This document shows positions 1 through 9,765 of a stretch of DNA of 34,943 nucleotides, piece after piece. Below the pieces are notes generated by a model. The model did not search any database, was not told where the DNA came from, and saw only the letters and a program-made list of their open reading frames with translations. Source of the DNA: Gnetum montanum (taxonomy: Eukaryota > Streptophyta > Gnetopsida > Gnetales > Gnetaceae). The DNA lies in contig MNCI01003306.1 of NCBI GenBank assembly GCA_015680685.1, forward strand, positions 419,518-454,460, in the 5' to 3' direction. Every line of letters starts with the position of its first letter. The stretch's first letter is position 1. The position numbers and the translations under genes are program-made.

Positions 1-125
1 GGACGGTGCTAGTTATCTAGATTAGTTATATCATACAAGGTCGCTGTAAAGGACTTAACGATATATCTTTTAGAAAGAAATAATTATTAAAAGTCACACG
101 TAAATTCACACACAACTTTACAACC

Positions 126-2103
126 ATGCCTCTCCTACAAGATCACGATAATGCCACACCTAGTGAGGAAGTTCATTGGAGAACCAACGAACTATATGAT
201 AATGAAGATTACAATACATAACCTGAAATGGGGGTTTCTTACAAACATGAACAAAAGCAACGTCATCCCAACACACAAAAGTATAACTTACAGGATGACA
301 ATGAACCCCTACTGGCCACTACAAGCTTAATGCAAATACAAGAGGCTATTTGAATCTCCCGTAGGCATCGTAAAGAAAGTTGTCTACCCAGGCTCGATTT
401 AAACAACTTCCCTAATTTTTTAGGAGGCTATGACTTAGATCTGCATTAACATTTACAAGCCTTCTACGATGCCTGCACATGGAATAACATTGATAACAGG
501 TGGCAAAAACTTAAGCTCTTTCCCATGACACTCGTTGGCCAAGCAAAAGTATGGTATAGATCAGTAAAACCAAATTCAATACGACATTGGTCAACAATGG
601 TAGAAGTCTTTAACGAAAAATATCAAACCTACGCAAGAGTGTCAGCCTTGAGGAAACAAATCCAAGGATGGAAACAAGCACAACATGAACCCTTGGACAT
701 GGCCTTAGAAAGATATTATGCACTATTAAACAATTGTCCAAGCCATGGGTTTTTGAGGAAAGGCTAATGTACCATATCATTGATGGGATTCGTGATGCAA
801 CAAGAGAGACCCTAGGGATGTATGCCCAAGGCCAACTATACGAACTACGAACCCATCAATTCCAAGAGCTTATTAAGCGAGTAGCAAAAGAAGAAGGAGA
901 ATTAGCTAGATGGGAGAGTGTTGAAAAACATCAATGGGACCAAAATCTCAACTTAACAAAGGTCCATGATCATAAAAAGGAGAAATAAACCTATCACAAG
1001 GAGAAAGAATCATCTTTGCAAATACAACAATCATTAGAAGAAGTCGAGGCAAAGATCAATAAGATGTTGGAATGGATGTATAAAAAGTGTGGAGAATGCA
1101 TCGATATCATTAGAGATAGAGTTTTGACAAACCGAGAAGCAGGAAAAAACATTAGACATTCGGAAAGAAAGGATGAAGGAAATAGGGGCTCAACTGCCAA
1201 TCATACGTATGAATGCAACATATGCCTGTACGATCACCCCAAGGGCCAATGCCCAATCTTGTCACATTTACATGAGCATTGGGGAAATATGTTACATCCA
1301 GAGTTCGTACAGAGATACTGTGTCAATCACAGTCGCAACAATCCTAGTCGTGGAAGAGACCACCACTAAACTGGAGATACCCTTCGTATCATCCAAACTC
1401 AAACGCTTATCTTGTTCAACATCATGTTTCTCCAATTGGGTCAACATACTCTATCTCACCATATTACCATTCTCCTCACTAATATCAACCCATGTCTTCA
1501 ACACAACCACCACCTTGTGCACCCTATACTTCTCCTAACTTTCAACATTCTCATTTTTCCCTCCTTCTACATCGCCACCAACTGTTCCTAAGGTGTCTGT
1601 GCCATAGCAACAACCCACAAACATTACTTGTGCTACTACTTCCAACAGCAGTGAAAAGCCTCCTCGACATCCAAAGCGTCCCTTCTTTAAACATGATCGT
1701 AAGAAGGGACAACACAATTCTGAGGCCACTACATCCTCCAACTCAGCACAAGTCCCACATTGTGGTGCACCCTTATCTTCGAACCCAACACCTCATGTAA
1801 CTTCATCAGGGCCACCAACTCACACTCCAACAATACTGCCCAATGAACATAGGCATGGAGGGCGACAACCCAATCCTTGCATACCATCTAACAGTCCCAA
1901 ATATCATAGTGGGTCAACTCGTTATCCAGGAACTACATCATATAAATTGCCCCACTATGCTTATTATAATCAAGTGTGTGAACCTCGATGGGGTAAATAT
2001 GACCAAGCCAGAATATTTCCAACATGCAAGGATCCTCATCTTCCATTTATTAATCCTTGCCATCCTCAACCGATTAGTTATGGGGGATATCCCCCATTTT
2101 AAT
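126..2103 (+). pseudogene. gag: Degenerate retrotransposon gag polyprotein (capsid plus zinc knuckle)
   Basis: Gag is the structural protein of the retroelement particle. The ATG at 126 opens a frame that reads through in-frame stops at 219 (TAA), 351 (TGA) and about 447 (TAA) into a capsid-like region. That region contains FYDACTWNNIDNRWQKLKLFPM and MTLVGQAKVWYRSVKP, typical of retrotransposon gag. Near 750 one base is missing relative to the element B copy, shifting the frame. The shifted frame runs on (FEERLMYHIIDGI..., stop at 986) through a coiled-coil stretch to a CX2CX3HX4C zinc knuckle (CNICLYDHPKGQC, about 1212-1250). A Pro/Gln-rich tail then ends in YGGYPPF and a stop near 2101. The gene is not translatable as it stands. 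Family assignment is by motif and by the matching copy at 10595-11407. Confidence 0.85.
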
Positions 2104-3494
2104 AGCAAGCAGAATTAAGAAATACTTTTCATTTTCTTTAATTTTACAAATTTTTTTCCAATTTTTCATTTTTTAATTTCTTGTATTATCTTTTTACCTT
2201 TTTGTCTTTTTGTCCTTTAACGTTTGTTGTAAGTAATATCGTCTATAAATAAAACACTCATGTGGATCATTGGTTGAGGTGTGTTCTATGTTATCGAGTC
2301 TCGAGTAATCAATTATTTGGACAGTGAGCCCATTACACCCACTCATCCATTCTACAAATAAAAGGTTCTATTCGAGGGTACAGTGATATTCTTGAAATTC
2401 TTAAAACTTAAAATTAATTTTGTGTTCATTGTACCCAAAATGAAGAAGGATGGACCAAGAGGGAATTATTAGGGTGTGACATCAAGGGGACTTGCGGATC
2501 CTCTTTGGTGGCATTTGTGGGAGTTATCATGCAACGTGGTTGTACTAAGGTCCTTGTAGATCTAACAAAAAAATGGGAGTAAGAGTAATCAAAAGGGCAC
2601 TCAAAAATTAATGCTGTGCTAGGGGGTCCCACTGGAAAGACATGCACCCATGCTTGAAGGTTGGCAGCTTCTCTGGATTCAATATTCAAAAAGAAAAAAA
2701 AAAGAAGAGAAAAAGAAAAATAAAAAGAAAAGTGCCACAAAACAAAAGTCACTCCTCCCTTGGACGAAATGCCAAGTGATCATACGCTTTGTTGTTATGG
2801 TACTCTCATAGTTGTTCATTATGGGATGAAACAATGCGATGTCATTGATTAGAAGGATGGAGTTGGTCCTGATCTTGGAATGCCGGGTTAATGACACATT
2901 AATCATGCTTTACACGCAGGATTCACTGTCCCCTGGGTCAATTACCTCATGTCCCAATCTCTACGATCCCTTCTATACTTCGTCTCATCTCACTGTTCGT
3001 GTAATTGTAGCTCGTGTCATGTGTAGCATAGAATTCTTACCTCATTCCAGTGATATTTACATGTGTGTGTTTTATGGAGTTAGTGCGGATTACATTTAAC
3101 CCTTCTAGTGCCCACGGACACTTTAAGTGTGGTTACACAAGGGCATTATAGGTTGGAACCTGCTTTGGGGAGGACCCACTTGTGTAATCTTCACTTATGA
3201 TATAGCTCACACACACCATTTCTCACCCTCAGCTTATTTTTCATAACATTCTTTCCTTATTATTACCCCTCTAAATTTCAATGTTCGCATGAACCATCAC
3301 ATAACCTTTTTCTTACCACCCAAGGTTTTATTGATAAAATCCACATCATCATCATTAATTGTGCCTTTTGAATTAATGGAATTAGCGTAGAACTCCTTCA
3401 TAATAGCCTAATGTCCTCAGCTTATAACGTTGATTTTAAGAAAATCCTTTAAAAATTTGGTATTTTTGTTGTTGTGCCTCATGTCACTAGGGTT
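2104..3494. other. Non-coding stretch inside element A; possible old LTR fragment
   Basis: No convincing gene is seen. The first 150 bases after gag are T-rich. A purine-only run of A and G lies near 2686-2731. The interval from about 2477 (TGTGACATC) to 3301 (ACCATCACA) has TG/CA-type ends like an LTR and comparable length, but no matching second copy or clear target-site duplication is visible. The short ORFs here look like chance. Confidence 0.4.
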
Positions 3495-3586
3495 GTGATA
3501 CCGCGTACGTGATATTGCGGCCAACGTGATATCGTGTACGTGATATTGCGGCCGACGTGATATCGCGTCCCCACAACCTATAAATA
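3495..3586 (+). promoter_or_regulatory. Promoter-like block: GATATC/GATATTGCG repeats followed by a TATA box
   Basis: Alternating CGTACGTGATAT and GCGGCC(A/G)ACGTGATATCG modules fill 3495-3568. A TATA motif, CTATAAATAGG, follows at 3578-3588. The same arrangement (GATATC palindromes, then TATAAATA) occurs in the LTR at 9789-9874. About 480 bases downstream, a pyrimidine-poor tract with a CTAATGC branch-like motif ends in TGCAG immediately before the ATG at 4062, which looks like a 3' splice site. I infer that this block once drove the ORF starting at 4062, either as an internal promoter or as the remnant LTR of another element. Confidence 0.5.
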
Positions 3587-4061
3587 GGTGACCCCCCCGA
3601 AACACTTAGCATCATTTTGCCATTCACATGGGGGAGTTTTTGAATTTTTTCTCTACGACTTGCGATTGAGTGACCCTTGCTTTTCTCACTATATCTCGCT
3701 CGTTGGTACTCCGATTTTAATTCCATTTGAACTTGCTTGAACCCAAAGTGTTCAACTTGGTCATGGGGGAGGGACACTTGCCGAAAAGTGCCTAACTTTT
3801 TTGGAATTATTCATTGCCCAAAGGACATCATCTAGGGTAATTAGCTATAACACTTAGAATAATTGTGCCCAAAAATCATTTAACCCCTAGGCATACCGGG
3901 AAATTAAAATTGGGAACCACCTAAGTAACACAGACTCATTATTACAATCTTTCAGGCAAGATCACACAGAGATAAAATAAGATCATTAATTAAGGCAAGC
4001 AGTAAGGTATAACTTAATTTCAAAAACAACCTTACTAATGCTTGACCCTGTGTGATTGCAG

Positions 4062-6279
4062 ATGGCCTCGAAACGTGGACAACAGGAAGGTCCTTCTCAA
4101 GGTGGAAACAAACGATCTTGGAGAGGTGGAAGACAAGATCCTACCATCGGACAACATGCAAAATAGGAGCAACAATCATTCAGCATTCATCAAGAAGATC
4201 CTCCTACCGTACGATTTGGGCAAGCAGAAGGAGGAGCTGCTGCAGCGCCTGAACAGGGACAACATCTCATGTTGCCCCAAGATTGTGTTCAGGCCATCTA
4301 TGAAAAGTCCACATTCATTGTAGTGATTATGGAATTAAACTTCGAATCTTTTGCAGAGTTCACGCCTGAGGCCGTTAGGGATCACCTCAAAGGATCCCCA
4401 TTATGGCCTACCCTCTTTGAAAGTGGTGCCTGGTACCTAGGAGAGACGTACCAATTTTGGCACAATAGGGAGCAAGACACCACTGTCAATATTTGTGGTG
4501 TGACAGTTGATTTCTCCGTGCAGGCCATTTTGGAAGTGTTAAACCTTCCAAATACAAGGCCCAAAGTTGCTCAATTATCCACCCGTTCAGACCTCGATGT
4601 GTGATGAGATTGGTTGGAAAGGGCTTATGGTAGAGATAAAATATTTGGTGAGTTGATAACGGAAGAGAGGATTTACTTTAAAATTGGAACATATCACTTC
4701 TTCCCCATGAAGGGCTTGAAAAGAATATCAACATATGTGGCTAGAGGACGTGCAGTGTTGATGGGAAAGGTTAACGCTAACCTGCCCCATCTATATTTAA
4801 CGGAGATCCTGAGGTAGTTCGAGGAACGAAAGACAGGGAAGATGGAGCTGCCTTTCCCTTATATTATCAAAAAAATTTACCGACGTGTTGGTATTCGGGG
4901 GTACACTAATGATGTCCTTTGAAAAGCCCAGATTGCTTCATATGCTGAATTGCTAAAGGTGCCAGCTCTAAGGAAAAGCACTGGCGAAGAGCTGGGCCCA
5001 GAATAAGAGGAAGAACAGATGGCTAGACCAACTGCAACTCAACTTGCAGGACTTAGCCAACCTCCAAGCACAGGTCCCAACCAACAACAGGAAGCAAGGC
5101 CTAGCATAGGCTAGGATTAGTCGCCACCGTCGCAAGACTACAGATCCTCGATGGCCATCTCAGAGCCATTGCTGAGACAGTCAGTTGGGGAAGTCGTGAT
5201 GACGCAAACCTCTTCCACATCATCAATGATGCCATTCAGCCCACTATTTCTTTGGATTGTACAAGGGGCAAAATTTCTATTCACACAAGAGGAGGGGCAA
5301 GTAGATGGTCACAATAGATCTTAGGAAACGCAGCATCTTTCCAGGTGCAATTAAAGACTAGTGAAGGGGCCATTGTTGTGATCATGCAACACCAGAATGC
5401 TGCAAGAGCTGTAGAAGTGGTCACTGACCACATCAAAGAATCCTTCAACATACCTGTTGTACCATCGGTAGATTTCATAGGAGCACGGGATGCTCAAACT
5501 TTAGTCGGAACCTCAATGACTCCTGTGGAACATGAGGATGCGCTTGATTGATTGCTCTAAACAGGGCAAGTAATGACATCCCTCAGGATGTTACGGTAAT
5601 TCAGTTAGACCTCATTTCCACAAAGGGGAAGCTAGTCTTAACAGAAGTGAGGGCCGAGCATGTTGAAGCTGAGGTGTAGAAACTACAAGAGCAGCTCGTG
5701 GCCTTACAAGTAGCATAGTAGGACCCTCTGCAATTTGTTCCCGCAGACCAGCTAGATAATTTTAGAACTGAACAACTAACCAAGCTAATAATGGAGAATA
5801 AAAAGGTGGTTGATGAAAAAGAGAAGGTTGTTTGGGATGCCTCTGCAGCACAGGCGCAAACTCATGCGCATACCAAGGCACTCAAGGCCTTACAAAAAGA
5901 AAATAAGCAGCTGTTTACAGACAACCTTCGATTGACCACTGTGGAAAAGCAAAAGAACGTTCTTGAGGAACACTTCCATCAACTACGAGAATAATTCATC
6001 TGGGTCAACTGAGATGTAAGCCGTTTAGCTAGAGAGAATCGAACCCTCTCGATGGAGGAGGTACGCGCCATTTGTCAAAAGTCAGCTATTGAGAGAAGCG
6101 CGTGGCAAAATGAGGCTAAATAACATGAAAAGTTGAAGGAGCACTTCTGAGATCAGGTGGGGATGTACAAACATATCCTTGAGAAGGAGATCCATATGGC
6201 CAAGGCCCACATCAATGCTATCAGTGCTCAACACACTGACTGGTGGGCCATATTGGACACATATGCCTTTGCCCACTAA
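4062..6279 (+). pseudogene. Degenerate ORF: plant-transposon-like N-terminal domain plus coiled-coil C-terminal half
   Basis: One frame runs from the ATG at 4062 (MASKRGQQEGPSQGG) through stops at 4164 (TAG), 4602 and 4605 (TGA TGA) and about 4815 (TAG) to near 5100. The protein sense is clear on both sides of each stop. Around 4330-4600 the segment AVRDHLKGSPLWPTL...VNICGVTVDFSVQAILEVLNLP resembles domains called 'putative plant transposon protein', often found as extra ORFs in plant LTR elements; this is from memory of the family pattern, not a search. The frame then shifts (5345-5551, then 5557-6279). The last part is Glu/Lys/Gln-rich and looks coiled-coil (MENKKVVDEKEKVV... to AHINAISAQHTDWWAILDTYAFAH). 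At least two frameshifts and several stops make it a pseudogene. Function is unknown. Confidence 0.6.
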
Positions 6280-6420
6280 GTGGAAGTTAAGAGCTGAAGG
6301 ATTATAAATCATGGTATGCATTGTTATTTTACAACTTTTTGTTTTACACATTCTTTATCTTACACCTTTTTGTTTTTATGGCATAAATAACTTGAAAGAA
6401 TTATTAACCCACATGCACTA
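6280..6420. other. Short non-coding spacer
   Basis: AT-rich sequence after the broken ORF. No gene or motif is seen. Confidence 0.4.
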
Positions 6421-6903
6421 CATAAATATCTATTATGCACAATGCTTAATGACATTAACTCTTCATGACTTCTGATAGTTATCTCTCTCTTCCTTGAATA
6501 TTGGCCAGCTAGACATAACTATCTGTCATGGTATGTAATACACAGGAGTGGAAGGATTATTGTGCTTATGTGTGGTAATGGGTTAAGATCTAAAAGGTAC
6601 ATAGAAGGCTATACAAGGAAGAGAGAGATAACTATCAGAAGTCATGAAGAGTTAATGTCATTAAGCATTATGCATAATAGATATTTATATAGTAATCTTT
6701 TTTCAACAGGTATCATTGGGGATGTCCTCTTTTATCATGGTATGTAATACACAGGAGTGGAAGGATTATTGTGCTTATGTGTGGTAATGGGTTAAGATCT
6801 AAAAGGTACATAGAAGGCTATACAAGGAAGAGAGAGATAACTATCATATGACATGAAGAGTTAATGTCATTAAGCATTGTGCATATAGATATTTATGTAG
6901 TTT
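6421..6903. repeat. Composite repeat: two direct copies (209-bp period) plus one inverted copy
   Basis: The segment 6526-6694 (starting TCATGGTATGTAATACACAG) recurs at 6735-6903 with an offset of 209 bases and few differences. The second half of that unit (6615-6690, AAGGAAGAGAGAGATAAC...) is present in inverted form at 6421-6496, so the left arm and the middle copy could fold into a hairpin of about 76 bp. The short ORF at 6562-6747 lies within the repeat and is probably not a gene. Confidence 0.85.
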
Positions 6904-7575
6904 ACATAGAAAAGTTCTATGTAAACTTTTTCACCACCACGACTCATGTTAAAGATGTTGGTAAAGATCATATGTTGTGATTCTTGATCATGACTAAGCA
7001 ATGGGTTGTATTTCTGCAGTATATAACTAGTTGGTAAATATGCTTAGGATTTATTTATTGGTCAGGTTTCTCCCACTTGATTCATAGGTCAGGTTCATAA
7101 GGTGAAAATCAACTAGATTTTATCTTCACCCTTTATTAAAATGAAGAGAACTAAGTGACTAACTTTCATTAACTATTTACTAACTAAGTTCTAATTGTCC
7201 TAACACCAGTATCCATTCCCACTTGCCGCACACACCCTGAACTAGTGCAAGAAAGCATATTTAGTTGATTTCCAATGTAATAGGGGTGGTAGAGCATCTG
7301 GACACCCCCACAGGGTAGCGTCGGGTGCATGCTGTCTCTGCCTATTCACCGATTCAATTGCATAGTAGCGCATGGGTGGTAGTGGCGAGTTCACTTGCAC
7401 GAGCCGAGAAACAAAGAGCGACCTTATCTCCCTTATTCTCCATGCACTTGCAAGTGCCTCATTGTTGATTGCGGTTCGAGGACTTTATTGATTTGGGTGA
7501 CCGTTTCGTGGTCGTAGCATCTAGAAAATAGCCTTTCGTGGATTCAACAACACAGGTTGTGCCTTCCCTTACGGC
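6904..7575. other. Intra-element stretch without recognisable gene
   Basis: AT-rich to about 7250, then less so. No ORF of interest, RNA gene or clear repeat was found in it. Confidence 0.4.
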
Positions 7576-7886
7576 CCAATGAATACAGCCATGGAGGACA
7601 ACATCCCGATCCTTGCATATCATCTTATGGTCTCAAGTATCATAGTGGGTCAACTCTTTACCCAGGAACCACATCTTATAAATTGCCCCACTATGCTTAC
7701 TATAATCAGGTGTGAACCCCAATGGGGTAAGTATGACCAAGTTTCTATATTTCCAACATGCAAGAATCCTCATCTTTCATTTCTTAATCCTCGCCATGCT
7801 CAACCGTTTAGTTATGGGGGATATCCCTCATTCTAATAACAAGCAAGATTAATAAATATTTTTCATTTTCTTTAATTTTACAATTA
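7576..7886 (+). pseudogene. Second copy of the gag 3' end
   Basis: This segment repeats about 1840-2151 in the same orientation: the end of gag (...HYAYYNQV..., GKYDQ, FPTCK.PH, ending YGGYPSF) and the following T-rich stretch (CATTTTCTTTAATTTTACAA). Upstream sequence does not match the first copy, so only the 3' part of gag is duplicated. It implies either a second related element nested here or an internal duplication. The copy stops exactly where the foldback element begins. Confidence 0.8.
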
Positions 7887-8713
7887 GCGCCTCAACTAAA
7901 AAATCTAAGGAGAGAGACCCCTTAATAGCAACTCTTGATCCATTAAAGGACTTAAGAGTTGCAGTGCTCATAAGTTATACCTACTCAGTTAAGTCCAAGT
8001 GTGCAATGATGGTGCATGGGATGATGTTGGTTGCTGCTCCATCATCAACAATTTAGTAAGCATTCAGAGATCCCAATCCTTGAGATCAAGGATTGGGATC
8101 TCTGAGAACGCCCTCCTTGAGAGCAGTCTCATTGAGGACACCCTCATTGGGAGCATTCTCCCTGGAGCCCTTGTTGAGAGTGGTCTCCCTGGAGAACGTC
8201 CTCCTTGAGAGTGGTCTCCCTGAGAGTGCCCTCATCGAGAGCGGTCTCCTTGAGTGTAGTCTTCGTAAGAGTGCCCTCCCTGAGAACGCCCTCCTTAAGA
8301 GTGGTCTTCCTAAGAGTGCCCTCCTTGAGAACACCCTCCTTAAGAGTAGTCTCCTTGAGAGCGGTCTTCCTAAGAGTGCCCTCCTTGAGAACGCCCTCCT
8401 TGATAGGGTCCTCCTTAAGAATGTTCTCCGTAAGAGCACCCTCCTCATGTTTATGGCTCTTATGGAGAACATTCTTAAGGAGGACCCTATCAAGGAGGGC
8501 ATCCTCAAGGAGACCGCTCCCAAGGAGGGTGTTCTCTGGGAGGGCACTCTTAGGAAGATGGAGCAGCTAACCAACATCATCCCATGCACCATCATTGCAC
8601 ACTTGGACTTAACTGAGTAGGTATAACTTATGAGCACTGCAACTCTTAAGTCCTTTAATGGATCAAGAGTTGCTATTAAGGGGTCTATCTCCTTAGAGTT
8701 TTATTTGAGGCAC
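7887..8713. repeat. Foldback element: 154-bp terminal inverted repeats around a minisatellite
   Basis: Bases 7887-8040 are the near-perfect reverse complement of 8560-8713. Both arms carry GACCCCTTAATAGCAACTC, AGGACTTAAGAGTTGCAGTG and CAATGATGGTGCATGGGATG in mirrored order. Between the arms lie a palindrome at 8067-8104 (GATCCCAATCCTTGA and its mirror), a 15-bp-unit tandem array, and an inner inverted repeat at about 8398-8438 versus 8456-8497. There is no transposase. Long terminal inverted repeats around a tandem-repeat core match foldback-type DNA transposons in form. The outer flanks show no obvious target-site duplication. Confidence 0.85.
8101..8446. repeat. 15-bp minisatellite array (CTCCTTGAGAGYGSY-type units)
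   Basis: Consecutive 15-base units such as CTCCTTGAGAACGCC, CTCCTTAAGAGTGGT and CTTCCTAAGAGTGCC run through most of this interval, with a few units shortened. Because 15 is a multiple of three and the unit lacks stops, long frames stay open on both strands (the + frames over 8093-8620 and 8205-8570, and the - frame over 8086-8637). These frames are products of the repeat, not evidence of a gene. Confidence 0.85.
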
Positions 8714-8850
8714 TGTCAGAGAGACTGCTCTCAAGGAGGGCGTTCTCCAGGGAGATCGCTCTCAATGAGGGTGTTCTCTAGGCAGATCGCTCTCAACGAG
8801 GGCACTCCATGGAGAATGCTCCCGATGAGGGTGACCAAGGGTTGGCCGAA
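8714..8850. repeat. Inverted extension of the 15-bp array outside the foldback arm
   Basis: Immediately after the right terminal arm the same unit family reappears in the opposite sense (CTCTCAAGGAGGGCGTTCTC, then CAGGGAGATCGCTCTCAATG). It is therefore outside the terminal inverted repeat, suggesting an earlier, larger palindrome or a partial duplication. Confidence 0.7.
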
Positions 8851-9085
8851 CCATCCCTCATGACCAACTATTGAACCAACGGTCCCTCGTGACTAAGTGT
8901 TGGCGCAACGATCCCTCGTCATGTGTTCATTTTTGTGCTATTGCCATCATTTTTTATCAACATTGTCATGTCATGTGTTCATTTTTGGGTGATTGTTAAT
9001 TTCCAACAATCTGTTGACTTGCATATTTAGGATTTGACAGAATATATCATAGGCACACTAGAAAGGTTAGTTGGGTCCAAAATAC

Positions 9086-9598
9086 ATGGAGTTGGCAAAT
9101 CTGAGATATGCCAACCTTGCCATGTTAATAGCAAGATGCCCGAGGATAGAGCACGAGTAGCAGGTAGCAACCACCCACATCAAATACGAAGCAGAATTTG
9201 TAGAACGTAAGAAGCTATTGGAGAAACTAGAAGTTGCAAATTCTGAACTTGAGGTGGCGAAAGTTAGTTACCAAGGATAGAAAGGTGTCGCAATGGACTT
9301 GGCTCAACGGCTAGCAGATTTTCAAGAGTACAAGGATAAAGCCAGAGTTTATGAGGAGGAACGACGGGTGTTCACGGCTTGGTATGTCAAGGCTAATCAA
9401 ATGTTTCCGAAACTACCCTGTCCGTGGGAAGTGCCGACTCTGTCAAACATTGGAACTTTAGCATGGATGGCACAAGATCCTTGAATCGAAGAGGAGAAGC
9501 TCCAGGCCATACTTCAACGTCATTAAGCCCCAAAACCTGGAGCACAAGACAAAGGGAAAGCACCAATGGAGGAGCCACCGCCACCTGGAACTACATGA
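9086..9598 (+). pseudogene. Coiled-coil ORF remnant before the 3' LTR
   Basis: One frame from the ATG at 9086 (MELANLRYANLAMLIARC) to the stop at 9596 is interrupted by stops at 9158, 9278, 9482 and about 9524, but keeps protein character throughout. It has a Glu/Lys-rich coiled-coil-like part (YEAEFVERKKLLEKLEVANS, then LAQRLADFQEYKDKARVYEE) and a tail ending KAPMEEPPPPGTT. Its style resembles the C-terminal half of the ORF at 4062-6279, so it may be the separated end of that protein, split by the 6.4-9.0 kb repeats. No enzymatic motif is seen. Confidence 0.55.
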
Positions 9599-9753
9599 GT
9601 TCCACCCATTTTTGTAGATGTAAAACATCATTTGTGTTGTGTCTTCATTTTGTTTTCATTCCACACTGCGGCATAATCTCGTTTCTTCCCATCTAATAAT
9701 CCCATACCTATCCACTATGTAATCACTATAACTCAAGGACAAGTTTTCATTCA

Positions 9754-9765
9754 GTAGTGGGGGTA
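9754..9765 (+). other. Polypurine tract of element A
   Basis: AGTAGTGGGGGTA lies directly before the first TG of the LTR, where the primer for plus-strand DNA synthesis is expected. Confidence 0.7.

Noticed and set aside
2477-3301. Solo LTR (TGTGACATC...CATCACA)
   Set aside because: Ends and length are suggestive, but there is no second copy, no target-site duplication and no firm TATA context.
6421-6903. CRISPR-like array
   Set aside because: Only two direct copies with a long unit in a plant genome; the units are not short repeats separated by unique spacers.
8086-8637. Overlapping ORFs of 175, 183 and 121 residues on both strands
   Set aside because: They follow from the stop-free 15-bp repeat and its inverted arrangement; no start context, domain or codon pattern supports them.
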